A DNA stretch of 64,000 nucleotides, taken from Micromonospora vinacea (lineage in GTDB: Bacteria > Actinomycetota > Actinomycetes > Mycobacteriales > Micromonosporaceae). Below, piece by piece: positions 8,926-17,299 of this stretch. Both the position numbers and the translations under genes were made by a program. Within the stretch, counting starts at the first letter, position 1. Each line of letters starts with the position of its first letter. The stretch is taken from assembly GCF_015751785.1 (NCBI RefSeq), contig NZ_JADOTY010000001.1, forward strand, positions 3,844,001-3,908,000. The letters are read 5' to 3'. The notes beneath the pieces were generated by a model. That model was not told the DNA's origin and did not search any database. It saw only the letters and a program-made list of their open reading frames with translations.

Positions 8926-9519
8926 GTGACTCTCGTCGACTCCCGCGCCGCCATCACCGTCGGCCCGCTTCGTACGGTTCCCAACTACATCACCGCCATT
9001 CGCACTGTCGCCGCGGTCGCCGTCGGTATCGTGGCCCTCGTCTCCGGGTCGGTGGCATTGATGGCGGTATCGTACGGTATCTACTGGCTTGGCGACGTGC
9101 TCGACGGCTGGGCCGCCCGCCGGCTCGGACAGGAGACCCGGGCCGGGGCCGTCTTCGACATCGTGAGCGACCGCGCGTGCACCGCCGTACTCTGCGTGGG
9201 CCTGGTCTCCCTCGTGCCGGACGTCGCGGTCGTGGCAGTGGTCTTCCTGCTCTCGTTCCTGGTGCTGGACACCATGCTGTCGCTGGCGTTCCTGTGCTGG
9301 CCGGTGCTCAGCCCCAACTACTTCCACCTTGTCGACCGGCGGGTGTGGGCGTTGAACTGGTCGCCAGTGGCCAAGGTCGCCAACACCGCCGGGGTCATCG
9401 GCGCCATCGCTTTCGGGCAGTACCTGTTCGCGCTGGGCGTCGCCGTCGCCGTCGTCGCGGTCAAGCTCTGGTCGGTCGCAGCGGTGGTCCGGCTGCTCGA
9501 ACGGGACGGCCGGGCATGA
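8926..9519 (+). CDS. CDP-alcohol phosphatidyltransferase family protein
   Basis: This integral membrane enzyme of about 197 residues transfers a phosphatidyl group from a CDP-linked lipid to an alcohol. The complete family signature D-x2-DG-x2-AR-x8-G-x3-D-x3-D is visible: DVLDGWAAR, then the glycine in ETRAG, then FDIVSD. The second Asp pair is the expected metal and catalytic site. About six hydrophobic segments follow a short N-terminus beginning at GTG 8926. The acceptor alcohol is not predictable. It is coupled by an ATGA overlap to the next gene and flanked by two two-component systems. Confidence 0.85.
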   Translation: MTLVDSRAAITVGPLRTVPNYITAIRTVAAVAVGIVALVSGSVALMAVSYGIYWLGDVLDGWAARRLGQETRAGAVFDIVSDRACTAVLCVGLVSLVPDVAVVAVVFLLSFLVLDTMLSLAFLCWPVLSPNYFHLVDRRVWALNWSPVAKVANTAGVIGAIAFGQYLFALGVAVAVVAVKLWSVAAVVRLLERDGRA

Positions 9520-9986
9520 GCGGCCTCGCCGAGGCCGTGGTGGCGCTCGGCTACGGTGTCGCTTCGGCGCTCGTCCCGGTCGTCAACGCCGAGGCGTACG
9601 CAGTGGTCGCCGGTCAGCGCGCCGGCCACGCTCTCGTCGCCGTGGTCGCGCTGGCGCTCGGGCAGACCGCCGGCAAGCTGCTGCTGTTCGAGTCGGCGCG
9701 CCGCGGATCGGGGCGACTGGCCCGGAGAGTCGCGAAACGGGGAAAGTCGGGTCGCCCGGCGGCCCGGGCCGCACGGTGGACCGAGCCGATCCGGCGCTGG
9801 CTCTCCCGCCGCCGCACCGCAGTACCGACGGTGCTGGTCTCCGCCGCGGTCGGGGTTCCACCGCTGGCCGTCGTCAGCCTCGCCGCCGGCACCGCGGGCA
9901 TTCGACGCTGGGAGTTCGCTGGCGCGTGCCTTTCCGGGCGGGTGATCCGTTTCGCCCTCCTCCTTCTGCCGGCGGTGCTGGCCTGA
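9516..9986 (+). CDS. Small VTT/DedA-like membrane protein
   Basis: This 156-residue hydrophobic protein has YGVASALVPVVNAEAYAVVA near its N-terminus, LALGQTAGKLLLFESAR after it, a basic cytoplasmic loop (about residues 66-100), and a final helical pair (GVPPLAVVSLAAG, VIRFALLLLPAVLA). The NAE and GQ-GK pattern resembles the YqaA/VTT branch of DedA-related scramblase-like proteins. Coupling to the phosphatidyltransferase gene (ATGA, 9516-9519) suggests a shared role in membrane lipid handling. The substrate is unknown. Confidence 0.7.
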   Translation: MSGLAEAVVALGYGVASALVPVVNAEAYAVVAGQRAGHALVAVVALALGQTAGKLLLFESARRGSGRLARRVAKRGKSGRPAARAARWTEPIRRWLSRRRTAVPTVLVSAAVGVPPLAVVSLAAGTAGIRRWEFAGACLSGRVIRFALLLLPAVLA

Positions 9987-9990
9987 CCGC

Positions 9991-10010
9991 CGGCTCCCTC
10001 AAAGGAGCCG
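9991..10010. terminator. Hairpin between convergent genes
   Basis: CGGCTCC (9991-9997) pairs with GGAGCCG (10004-10010) around a CTCAAA loop. It sits in the 12-bp gap between the VTT-like gene and the convergent response regulator, overlapping the latter's stop region. It could terminate both directions. Confidence 0.55.
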
Positions 10011-10670
10011 ACCGTCGTGGGCCAGCAGGGCGATCTGGGTACGGTTGTCGAGATCCAGCTTGGTCAGGATGTGCGAGACGTGGGCCTTCACCGTCGTCAC
10101 GCTCATCAGCAGTTCGCCGGCGATCTCGGCGTTGGAGTGCCCCTGCGCGATGGCCAGCACGACCTCGCGTTCCCGGGGCGTGAGCAGCGCCAACCGCTCG
10201 TGCGCCTGCTCGTAGGTCTCGGCCCCCGACGCGACCCGCCGCATGAGGCGGCGCGTCACGCCCGGAGACAGCATCGGGTTGCCGGCCGCCACCGCGCGGA
10301 CCGCCTGGCTGATCTGCTCCGGCGGGGTGTCCTTGAGCAGGAAGCCGCTCGCGCCGGCTCGGAGGGCTCGCACCACGTGCTCGTCGGTGTCGAACGTGGT
10401 GAGCACGATGATCTCGGGTGGCCGGTGGCGGCGGCGTAGGCGCTCGGTGGCGGTGATGCCGTTGACGCCGGGCATCCTGATGTCCATCAGCACCACGTCG
10501 GGCAGGTGTCGGTCCACCGCCGTGATCGCCGTGGCGCCGTCGGCGGCCTCGCCCACCACGACGATCCCGTCGGCGCCGTCGAGCATCAGCGTGAGCATTC
10601 CCCGTACGAGAGGGTCGTCGTCGACGATGACGACCCGGATCGGGCCCGTCACGTCGGCCACGGCAGCCAC
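9999..10670 (-). CDS. NarL/LuxR-family response regulator
   Basis: This 223-residue regulator has a receiver domain (VVIVDDDPLVRGML; phospho-acceptor Asp in VVLMDIRMPGVNG; VLTTFDTDEHV; FLLKDTPPEQI) and a LuxR HTH (LTPREREVVLAIAQGHSNAE, then IAGELLMSVTTVKAHVSHIL). The start is GTG at 10670, inside the end of the kinase gene (about 22 bp overlap), so the pair is coupled. It is a paralogue of the response regulator at 7037-7684 and lies in the same orientation on the other side of the lipid operon. Confidence 0.92.
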   Translation of the reverse strand: MAAVADVTGPIRVVIVDDDPLVRGMLTLMLDGADGIVVVGEAADGATAITAVDRHLPDVVLMDIRMPGVNGITATERLRRRHRPPEIIVLTTFDTDEHVVRALRAGASGFLLKDTPPEQISQAVRAVAAGNPMLSPGVTRRLMRRVASGAETYEQAHERLALLTPREREVVLAIAQGHSNAEIAGELLMSVTTVKAHVSHILTKLDLDNRTQIALLAHDGRLL

Positions 10671-11818
10671 GCGGTGAGGTGGAACCGACCGGCGGCGTCG
10701 ACGTGGTGGGTGACGCGTCCACCGGTGAGCGCAGCCCGTTCGGCGAGGCCGATCAGGCCGGTGCCGGCGCTGCCGTTGGCGCCGCTGTCGGGCGTGGTCG
10801 GGTTGCTCACCGCGATGCTCAGACCGGAGCCGGGCGCTCCGCCGAGCACCAGCCGGACCGGCTGGCCGGCGGCGTGCTTGCGGGCGTTGGTCAGTGCCTC
10901 CTGCGCGATCCGGTACGCGGTGCGGCCAACCTGCGGGGGAATCTCGACCGGCGGGCCGAGCGGGTCGTCGACCTCGACCTGTTGCCCGGCGGCCCGTGCC
11001 TCGTCGACCAGGCGCGGCAGGTCGGCGAGGGTCTGCCCGGGTGGCGCGTCGGTCGGCGACTCGGCGTCGTCGCTGCGCAGCAGGGTGATGACCTCGCGCA
11101 GCTCGTCGAGGGCGTGGTGTGCGCTGGCCCGGATCACACCGGCGGCGGCGCTGAGCCGCTCCGGCGGCGCGTCCGGCCGGTACTCCATCGCGCCGGCCGC
11201 CGCCGCCAGCAGGGACAGCCGGTGGGCCAGCACATCGTGCATCTCCCGCGCGATCCGGTTACGCTCCGCCGCCCGCGCCTCGCCGACCCGCCGTTCCTGC
11301 TCCTGCTCGGCCCGCCGGGCCCGGTCCCGCAGCGCCGCCAGCAGGGCGTTGCGGGCCCGCGCCCAGGTGCCCCAACCCAGCAGGGCCGCGTACGCGATCG
11401 TCATCAGCACCAGCCTCCACCCGTACGGCAGGCTGGGCACCGGCCGCCAGAGCGCCTGCGCCGCCTCGCCCGCCACCCCGACCGCCGCCACCGCCGCCGC
11501 TTGCCGAAACGGTCGGTTGCGGGCGGTGAACAGCACCGCGAAGCTGGCCACCGGCGTGGCCACCGGAGACAGCGCGACGAGCACGCCGGCCAGCACGCCA
11601 CCGATCCGCGGTCGGCGGAGGACAACCGGAACGAGGGCCAGGGCGGCCAGCGCCAGCGCGACGTCGACGCCGACCAGGCCGGCGGAGCTGGACCGGGTGG
11701 CGGACCACAGCATGGTCGCGACGAGGACGCCGACCGCCACTGTCGTCGCGGCCACCGGGACGGAACGCCACGTCCGCGGCGGCTTGACCTCGCACGTCGC
11801 CGCATCCACATCGCGCAC
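10649..11818 (-). CDS. NarL-type sensor histidine kinase
   Basis: This kinase of about 389 residues has hydrophobic helices over roughly the first 160 residues and little extracellular sequence. A HisKA_3 motif follows (RNRIAREMHDVLAHRLSLLA), then HATPase boxes (EALTNARKHAAG and GTGLIGLAERA). The GTG at 11818 is one plausible start. The frame stays open to 11929, only 12 bp from the divergent gene. The longer N-terminus is Arg/Pro-rich and reads as promoter DNA. The signal sensed is unknown. Confidence 0.88.
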   Translation of the reverse strand: MRDVDAATCEVKPPRTWRSVPVAATTVAVGVLVATMLWSATRSSSAGLVGVDVALALAALALVPVVLRRPRIGGVLAGVLVALSPVATPVASFAVLFTARNRPFRQAAAVAAVGVAGEAAQALWRPVPSLPYGWRLVLMTIAYAALLGWGTWARARNALLAALRDRARRAEQEQERRVGEARAAERNRIAREMHDVLAHRLSLLAAAAGAMEYRPDAPPERLSAAAGVIRASAHHALDELREVITLLRSDDAESPTDAPPGQTLADLPRLVDEARAAGQQVEVDDPLGPPVEIPPQVGRTAYRIAQEALTNARKHAAGQPVRLVLGGAPGSGLSIAVSNPTTPDSGANGSAGTGLIGLAERAALTGGRVTHHVDAAGRFHLTAWLPWPT

Positions 11819-11940
11819 GCTACTGGGCTGGCGGCGGGCCGGACCACCTCCTTTGGTAGTACGCCGAGCAGCCGGCGGACGTACCCGCCGCGGCGTCCGG
11901 GCCGACGCGCTCGGCCCGGCCCGGTCCACAGACTCAGACC

Positions 11941-12342
11941 ATGACGAACAACCTTCTCCTCGGACGGGCCGCGGTGGCGGCCGGCGCGATCGTGGTGGCA
12001 GTGGTCGAGTTCGCGCTCCTGCACTCGGCGGCCGGCGTCGACCTGGCGGTCACGTCCGGAAGCTCGACCCGGCAGATCACGGTGGCCGCGGTCATCGTGG
12101 CCACGGTGGTCGCGGCACTGGCCGGCTGGGCGCTGCTCGCGGCGCTGGAACGCCTCACGAACCGCCCCCGCGTCTGGTGGACGTCGATAGCGGTCGCCGT
12201 GCTGCTGCTGTCGCTCGTGGTCGGCCCACCGAGTGGCGTCGGCGGGGGAGCGAAGGCGACCCTCGCGCTGCTGCACCTGAGCGTCGGCGTCATCCTCATC
12301 CTCGGCCTGCCCCGGCCTCGCCCGGCCAGGGCGAACCGATGA
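11941..12342 (+). CDS. DUF6069-like four-helix membrane protein
   Basis: This 133-residue protein has four hydrophobic helices (about residues 8-28, 43-66, 80-98 and 108-124). The first loop contains GVDLAVTSGSS and the second AALERLTNRPRVWW, a pattern I recall from the actinobacterial DUF6069 family. No function is known. The stop overlaps the next start (ATGA). It is divergent from the histidine kinase, which suggests possible control by that system. Confidence 0.7.
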   Translation: MTNNLLLGRAAVAAGAIVVAVVEFALLHSAAGVDLAVTSGSSTRQITVAAVIVATVVAALAGWALLAALERLTNRPRVWWTSIAVAVLLLSLVVGPPSGVGGGAKATLALLHLSVGVILILGLPRPRPARANR

Positions 12343-12794
12343 CCGCGCTGACCGTCCGCAAGCAGGACGGGGTCTTCGTCCTCGAATCCGGGGCGCGCGC
12401 CTCGCTGCGTACCGGCTGGACCTGGCGGTGCGGCGAGATCCGCACCGGCACCGGCCGCTGGACTGTCGAACCGACCGGCCGCCGACGCATCGGGTTCACC
12501 GCCCGGGGCGAGCACGGCGTGCCGGTGCGGCTCGACCCGGGCCGGTCGCACGTGCCGGGGCCCGGCGGGGTGGCGCGTTGGTCGCCCGATCGCTGCGGCG
12601 GTGAGCTGGTACGCGACGGGCACCGTCTCGCGGTGCGCCTCCCCGGCCGACGCGGTGGACCGATCCGTGTCGACGTCACCGGCGAGTGGGCCGAGCTGGA
12701 GCTGGTGGTGCTCACCGCCTGTTTCGCGCTGATGAGTCAGCGGCGGCGACGCACCCTGATCGTGATGGCGGTCGTCAGCGCGGGGAGTGGGTGA
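12339..12794 (+). CDS. Unknown protein, possibly tubby/LURP-one-like
   Basis: This 151-residue protein is rich in short beta-strand-like stretches (VRKQDGVFVLESG, WRCGEIRTGTGRWTVEP, RIGFTARG, GPIRVDVTGEWAELEL). It ends in a hydrophobic helix (LVVLTACFALMS) before a basic tail (QRRRRTLI). That layout, a beta-barrel closing on a central hydrophobic helix, recalls the LURP-one/tubby superfamily, but no diagnostic motif is visible. The ATG at 12339 overlaps the stop of the DUF6069-like gene, so the two are probably co-expressed. Confidence 0.55.
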   Translation: MTALTVRKQDGVFVLESGARASLRTGWTWRCGEIRTGTGRWTVEPTGRRRIGFTARGEHGVPVRLDPGRSHVPGPGGVARWSPDRCGGELVRDGHRLAVRLPGRRGGPIRVDVTGEWAELELVVLTACFALMSQRRRRTLIVMAVVSAGSG

Positions 12795-12822
12795 CCGCCG
12801 GCCCGACGACGAGGACGCCTGC

Positions 12823-13665
12823 TCAGACGATGCGACGCAGCGCCGCCTCCACGGCGTCGATCAGCGGATCACCCTCGGTCCGTGGATGCCGGGCGAGACC
12901 GAACTCGACGTCCGGCAGGGCGGGCAGGGCATCCGTGCCGCGGCAGATCATGGCCGGTTCGAGGTTCGCGGGCATGAGCGCCGCGACGCCGAGCCCGGCC
13001 CGTACCGCGGCGAGCACCCCGGCCAGGCTGTTGCTCTCGAAGGCCACCCGCCAGCGCCGGTCGGCACGCTCCAGCGCGTCCAGCACGGACGTCCGCCAGG
13101 AGCAGGGGTTGGAGAAGAGCACCACCGGCAGCGGATCGGCGGACACGTCCACACCCTGCCCGGTCGCCCAGACCAGTGGGGCACGCACCGTCCAACGCGG
13201 CGGCCCCGGAATGTCCGGTACCGCGTCGAGCACGAGTTGGACGCGGCCCGCGTCGTAGGCCTCCCGCATTGCGGCGTTGGAGCAGCTGAGCACCTCCAGC
13301 GTCGCGCCGGGGTGCAGCCGGGCAAGATCGGCGAGGGCCTGCTGAAGGTGGGACGCGGCGAGGTCTTCGAGCAGGCCGACGCCGCAGTGGCCGGTGAGTG
13401 CGCGTCCGGTTTCGGCGAGTGCCTGTGCGGAGAGCGAGAGGATGCGTTCGGCGTACGGCAGGAGTTCTTCGCCCGCCCGGGTCGGGGAGACACCGGCCGA
13501 CGACCGGTGCAGCAGTGGACGGCCGACGACGCTCTCCAGCTTGCGCAACTGCTGGCTGAGACCGGGCTGGGTCTGCCCGAGCGCTGTGGCGGCACGGCTG
13601 ATGCTGCCCTCCCGCACGGCGGCGACGAACGACCGCAGCAGGGCGGTCTCCAGGTCCCTGGCCAT
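12823..13665 (-). CDS. LysR-family transcriptional regulator
   Basis: This 280-residue regulator has an N-terminal winged HTH (RSFVAAVREGSISRAATALG, then QTQPGLSQQLRKLES and RPLLHRSSAGVSPT) followed by a periplasmic-binding-like effector domain. The ATG at 13665 is preferred over the TTG two codons upstream. It is divergent from an MFS transporter at 13738, the classical LysR arrangement, so it probably controls that exporter. The effector is unknown. Confidence 0.9.
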   Translation of the reverse strand: MARDLETALLRSFVAAVREGSISRAATALGQTQPGLSQQLRKLESVVGRPLLHRSSAGVSPTRAGEELLPYAERILSLSAQALAETGRALTGHCGVGLLEDLAASHLQQALADLARLHPGATLEVLSCSNAAMREAYDAGRVQLVLDAVPDIPGPPRWTVRAPLVWATGQGVDVSADPLPVVLFSNPCSWRTSVLDALERADRRWRVAFESNSLAGVLAAVRAGLGVAALMPANLEPAMICRGTDALPALPDVEFGLARHPRTEGDPLIDAVEAALRRIV

Positions 13666-13737
13666 AAGCAATCATTATGCCGACCTCAACGAAATGACGT
13701 CTTCTTATGGCGTGCGGGCGGAACTAGCGTCGACCTG

Positions 13738-15165
13738 GTGACCAGCTACCGGCAGGTGCTCGCCGTGCCAGGGATGGCACCGCTGCTGGGCGTCTCGTTG
13801 CTCGCCCGCACCGCGATAACGGCCGATGTCATGGCGCTGACCCTCTTCGTCGTCCTCGACCTGGAGCTGAGCTACGCGGCAGCCGGTGGCGTCGCGGCGG
13901 CCCTGACCGCCGGAGTGGCGCTGGGCGGGCCGCTGCTCGGCCGCATGATCGACTCGCGGGGCCTGCGGCGCGTCCTGCTGGTGACCGTCACCGCGCAGGT
14001 CGTGTTCTGGCTGGGCGTGCCGGTCCTGCCGTACGGGTTCCTGCTGGTCGCCAGCTTCGTGGCGGGCCTGCTGATGGTGCCGGCCCAGGCGGTGGGCAGA
14101 CAGGCGATCGCCGCGATGACGACGGCCGAGCAGCGCCGGGCCGCGTTCGCGCTGGAATCGGTGCAGGGCGAGCTGTCGTACATCGTGGGGCCGGCGGTGG
14201 TGATCCTGGGCGCGGCGACGGTGTCCCCCGACGTGGTGGCGTGGGGGGTCGGCGCCGCGATCCTGGCCGGCGGCGTCGGTATCGCCGTGCTCAACCCGCC
14301 GATGCGCGCCCGGGACGAGGCGGACGCCGCCGCCGCGGAACGACCTCCACGCCGGCAATGGCTCGGCGCCAGGATGATCGCCGCGCTGACGATGGCGTTC
14401 GGGACGACGACGCTGCTCAGCGGCGTCGACCTCGCCATCGTCGCCACGCTGCGGGAGGCCGGTCAGGTGTCCTGGGCCGCCGTGGTCGTCGTGGTGTTCG
14501 GCGTGTCGTCCGTCGTCGGCGGACTGATCTACGGCGCGTTGACCCGGCCGCTGCCCACGTGGCTGCTGCTCGGCCTGCTCGGGCTCGTGACGATTCCGGC
14601 CGGGCTGGCCCGCGACTGGCCCTGGCTGTGCGTGGCAGTCGTCGGGAGCGGGCTCCTCACCGCGCCGACCCTTGGCACGGTGGCCGACGCGGTGAGCCGG
14701 CTGGCGCCGCCCGGTGTGCGAGGCGAGGTCATCGGTCTGCAATCGTCGGCGCAGAGCGCTGGTTTCGCGCTCGGATCCCCGCTCGTCGGCGTGGCGATCG
14801 ACCTCTCCGTGCCGGCGGGCGGGTTCGCGACGGCCGGCCTCGCCGGGCTCGCCGCCGCGGGCACCGGATACCTGCTGTCCCGCCGCTCACCCACGCGGAC
14901 GGCGGGAACGAGTCGAGCAACGTCCGATCTCAGTTCACAAAACTCCTCGGCGTCACGCCCGGCGCGTACCGGAGGGTTTTCCGACGGCAGGCGAGCCGGA
15001 CCGGCGCGTAGCTGGGGGACTGGCGACGGTCGGCTCCGGCGCGACGGCGCGGCCACGACGCGTGTCCACGACGAGCAGCGTGAGCGCGGCCAGCGTCAGC
15101 AGCCCGCCGGCGAGTGCCAGCGGGCGTGCCCCCGCTGTGGGCAGGAGAGCGCCACCGAGCAGTGA
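13738..15165 (+). CDS. MFS transporter with aberrant C-terminal extension
   Basis: The first about 390 residues are a normal MFS permease (12 hydrophobic segments, GGPLLGRMIDSRGLRRVLL as motif A-like loop, GELSYIVGPAVVILGA as motif C-like segment) starting at GTG 13738. After the last helix (GLAAAGTGYLLSRRSP) the frame continues about 85 further codons of low-complexity Arg/Gln/Ser sequence to a stop at 15165. This tail reads across an AraC-family relic in another frame and overlaps 213 bp of the convergent MFS gene. I infer the native stop was lost in a rearrangement. Confidence 0.75.
   Translation: MTSYRQVLAVPGMAPLLGVSLLARTAITADVMALTLFVVLDLELSYAAAGGVAAALTAGVALGGPLLGRMIDSRGLRRVLLVTVTAQVVFWLGVPVLPYGFLLVASFVAGLLMVPAQAVGRQAIAAMTTAEQRRAAFALESVQGELSYIVGPAVVILGAATVSPDVVAWGVGAAILAGGVGIAVLNPPMRARDEADAAAAERPPRRQWLGARMIAALTMAFGTTTLLSGVDLAIVATLREAGQVSWAAVVVVVFGVSSVVGGLIYGALTRPLPTWLLLGLLGLVTIPAGLARDWPWLCVAVVGSGLLTAPTLGTVADAVSRLAPPGVRGEVIGLQSSAQSAGFALGSPLVGVAIDLSVPAGGFATAGLAGLAAAGTGYLLSRRSPTRTAGTSRATSDLSSQNSSASRPARTGGFSDGRRAGPARSWGTGDGRLRRDGAATTRVHDEQRERGQRQQPAGECQRACPRCGQESATEQ
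14905..15011 (+). pseudogene. C-terminal relic of an AraC-family regulator
   Basis: In a frame different from both flanking MFS genes, about 34 codons read NESSNVRSQFTKLLGVTPGA, then YRRVFRRQASRTGA and a TAG stop at 15009-15011. This matches the final HTH helix and the conserved 'F-x(3-4)-LGVTP-x-x-YRR-F' end of AraC/GlxA-type regulators. The rest of the gene is absent. It lies inside the overlapping 3' ends of two convergent MFS genes, marking a deletion junction near 14905. No start is present, so it is not functional. Confidence 0.7.
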
Positions 15166-16203
15166 TCCGCCGGCGATGCCGGCGTTGAAGGCGGTGCCGA
15201 CACCGGCCGACGCGATGTCGGTGCTGCCGGGGGCCAGTTGCAGCATCCGGTTCTGCACGGCGGAGCCGAACGCCGCGTACGCGAGGCCGATCCCGGCGAG
15301 GAGCGCGACCACGCCCGGCTTGAGCTCGCCGAGCGCGTAGAGCCCGAGCAGCGAGGCCGTGCCGATGGCCAACGGCGTCAGCAGCGAAGCGATCGGCCGG
15401 GTGTCCAGAGTCCGGGCCGCGACCAGGGTGCCGACGACGCCGGCCGCGCCGGAGACGAACAGCAGCGGCGCCAGCACCGCGTCGGCGAAGCCGCTGACGT
15501 CGAGCAGGAACGGAGCCACGTAGGTCTGCAGGGTCATGAGGCCGCCGATGCCGAGGGCGGTGGCGATCAGCAGGATGGCGAAGCGCCGGCCGTCCGGCGC
15601 GCTGCCCCGGGCGGCACCGCCGGCGGCCGGAGGATAGGAGGGGAGAAGGAGCAGCACTGCGGCGGCGATCGCCACACCGATCCCGGCCAGCACGGCGAAC
15701 GCCGCGCGCCAGCCGGCTTGCTGCCCGAGCCAGGTGCCGAGAGGTACGCCGAGCACCGGGGCCAGCGTCGCCCCGGTCGCGAACAGCGCCACCGCCCGAC
15801 CGCGCACCGCGACCGGGAACGGCCCGATCACTGTCGCCGTGGCCACGGACCAGAACAGCGCCTGGGCGAGGGCGGTCACCAGGCGGGTGCCGGCCAGCAC
15901 GGCGTACGTCGGCGCGAGCGCGGCGGCGGCGTTCGCGGCGGCGAACAGGAGCATCGTGACGCCGAGCAGCTGCCGCCGGGGGACCCGTTGGGTCAGTCGG
16001 GTCAGCGGCACGGACGCCAGCACCACCACCACTGCGTACCCGGTGACCAGCAGACCCACCTGTGAGCGGGACCGGTCCAGATCGGGTGCGATGCGGGTCA
16101 GCAGACCGACGGGCAGCAGCTCGGTCGTGATGAACGCGAACGCGGCGAGGGAGAGCGTGACGAGCACGGCCCTGGCCCTTCGCAGCGACACCTCCGGTGC
16201 CAT
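14953..16203 (-). CDS. MFS transporter (Cmx/AraJ-type exporter)
   Basis: This protein of about 416 residues has 12 hydrophobic segments and the AAFAFITTELLPVGLLTRIA opening typical of chloramphenicol/sugar-efflux MFS members. The intracellular loop is TRLTQRVPRRQLLG, with GATLAPVLGVPLGTWLGQQA as motif C-like segment. The ATG at 16203 (MAPEVSLRRAR) is preferred; the frame is open 8 codons further. Its last 20 or so residues (ATRRSGSPAVGKPSGTRRA) are read through the AraC relic, so the native C-terminus is probably altered too. The substrate is unknown. Confidence 0.82.
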   Translation of the reverse strand: MAPEVSLRRARAVLVTLSLAAFAFITTELLPVGLLTRIAPDLDRSRSQVGLLVTGYAVVVVLASVPLTRLTQRVPRRQLLGVTMLLFAAANAAAALAPTYAVLAGTRLVTALAQALFWSVATATVIGPFPVAVRGRAVALFATGATLAPVLGVPLGTWLGQQAGWRAAFAVLAGIGVAIAAAVLLLLPSYPPAAGGAARGSAPDGRRFAILLIATALGIGGLMTLQTYVAPFLLDVSGFADAVLAPLLFVSGAAGVVGTLVAARTLDTRPIASLLTPLAIGTASLLGLYALGELKPGVVALLAGIGLAYAAFGSAVQNRMLQLAPGSTDIASAGVGTAFNAGIAGGSLLGGALLPTAGARPLALAGGLLTLAALTLLVVDTRRGRAVAPEPTVASPPATRRSGSPAVGKPSGTRRA

Positions 16204-16296
16204 GGCCCACCCCCATTCAGGGGTCACCGTAGTGGAGGGGCCCGACCCCCGCTCCGCGCGCGGGCCTCGGCTGCCGTCGACGGGATCGACTGGCCA

Positions 16297-16324
16297 GGCC
16301 GGTCGCCGCGCTCGGCGACCGGCC
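16297..16324 (-). terminator. Strong hairpin after the kinase-like gene
   Basis: GGCCGGTCGCCG (16297-16308) and CGGCGACCGGCC (16313-16324) form a perfect 12-bp stem with a CGCT loop, just downstream of the minus-strand gene ending at 16331. Confidence 0.7.
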
Positions 16325-16330
16325 CTGTGG

Positions 16331-17200
16331 TCAGGATCGCGTCCGGAACGGGGCCAGGACGGCGCGGATCTGGTCGGCCGCGCCCCAGTCGTCGTCGAAC
16401 TGGGCCAGCACGGCGAGGTGTTGTCGCAGCTGGATGACCGGCATCCGGGCCTCCCAGTCGGCGTCGAGCGAGGTCAGCTCGGCGTAGACCTCGAACATCC
16501 GTCGCGCCTCGGGCGGGGGCGAGGTGGACCACACGTGAGCGAGGTCGACCTCGGCCCACAGGTACGACACGGCCGGGTCGATCAGAGCCGGCTCTCCATC
16601 CGCGGTGGCCAGGACGTTCTGCGCCCACAGGTCGCCGTGCGTCAGACACGCCGGACGCTCCGGCAGCAGGTCGGGCAGCCGGTCACAGAGCCGCTCCAGC
16701 GCCGCCCGGTCCTCCGCGTCGAGCGCCGCCTCGACGCGGGGCTGGTCGAGCCAGCGCAGCAGCCGGTGCTGTGCGAAGAAGGCGAAGCCGTCGTCGTTCC
16801 AGGTGTTGACCTGGCGGCGACGGCCCAGCCAGTTGTCGTGGTGCCAGCCGAAGCGGGGATGGGTCGTACTCAGGTGCAGGTGGGCGAGCAGGTGCGCGAA
16901 CCGCTCCCAGAAGGCCTCGCTCCGCGGCCTCGGGCGCAACACCGACAAGACCAGTACGTCCCGGTCCGCCAGGATCACCTCGGGCGTCGCCACACCGCCG
17001 AGCTCACGCAGGGCGGCCAGCCCTTCGGCCTCGGCGACGAAGACGTCATCGGCCGGAGGGTCGGCGAAGGCCTTGACGAACACCGGCGGAGCGTCCCGGC
17101 GGGTGGCGATGCCCGCGAGCGCCGCGAGCCCACCGGTCACCGGCTGCACCGCGACGACCTCACGCATACCGGCCAGGTGTAGACGCTCCAGCAGGGTCAT
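16331..17200 (-). CDS. Fructosamine kinase-family / phosphotransferase-like protein
   Basis: This 289-residue protein has the protein-kinase-like fold: a lysine strand (APPVFVKAFA), the catalytic loop CLTHGDLWAQNVL (Asp base plus Asn) and a metal-binding ALIDPAVSYLWAEVDLAHVW segment in place of DFG. HGDLW-x-x-N and DPAVSY are the usual signature of fructosamine-3-kinase family proteins, which phosphorylate ketoamines on glycated proteins or sugars. The N-terminus starts at ATG 17200. The exact substrate is not predictable. It is divergent from the serine hydrolase gene. Confidence 0.82.
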   Translation of the reverse strand: MTLLERLHLAGMREVVAVQPVTGGLAALAGIATRRDAPPVFVKAFADPPADDVFVAEAEGLAALRELGGVATPEVILADRDVLVLSVLRPRPRSEAFWERFAHLLAHLHLSTTHPRFGWHHDNWLGRRRQVNTWNDDGFAFFAQHRLLRWLDQPRVEAALDAEDRAALERLCDRLPDLLPERPACLTHGDLWAQNVLATADGEPALIDPAVSYLWAEVDLAHVWSTSPPPEARRMFEVYAELTSLDADWEARMPVIQLRQHLAVLAQFDDDWGAADQIRAVLAPFRTRS

Positions 17201-17299
17201 CCCTGACGCTCCTCAGTTCCGGCGTACGAGGTCGCCCGATCCTATGTGGCTGGTCACGGCTCGGCCTGCCGGTGGCGGGGGTGTTGGAGACTGCTGGGC

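Noticed and set aside
10506..12338. Long plus-strand open frame antisense to the histidine kinase
   Set aside because: Only its last 151 codons (from ATG 12339) look like a protein. The upstream part is an Arg/Ser/Pro-rich shadow of the kinase gene.
14880..15200. Insertion sequence at the MFS/AraC junction
   Set aside because: No transposase, terminal inverted repeats or target duplication is visible. A simple deletion explains the relic.
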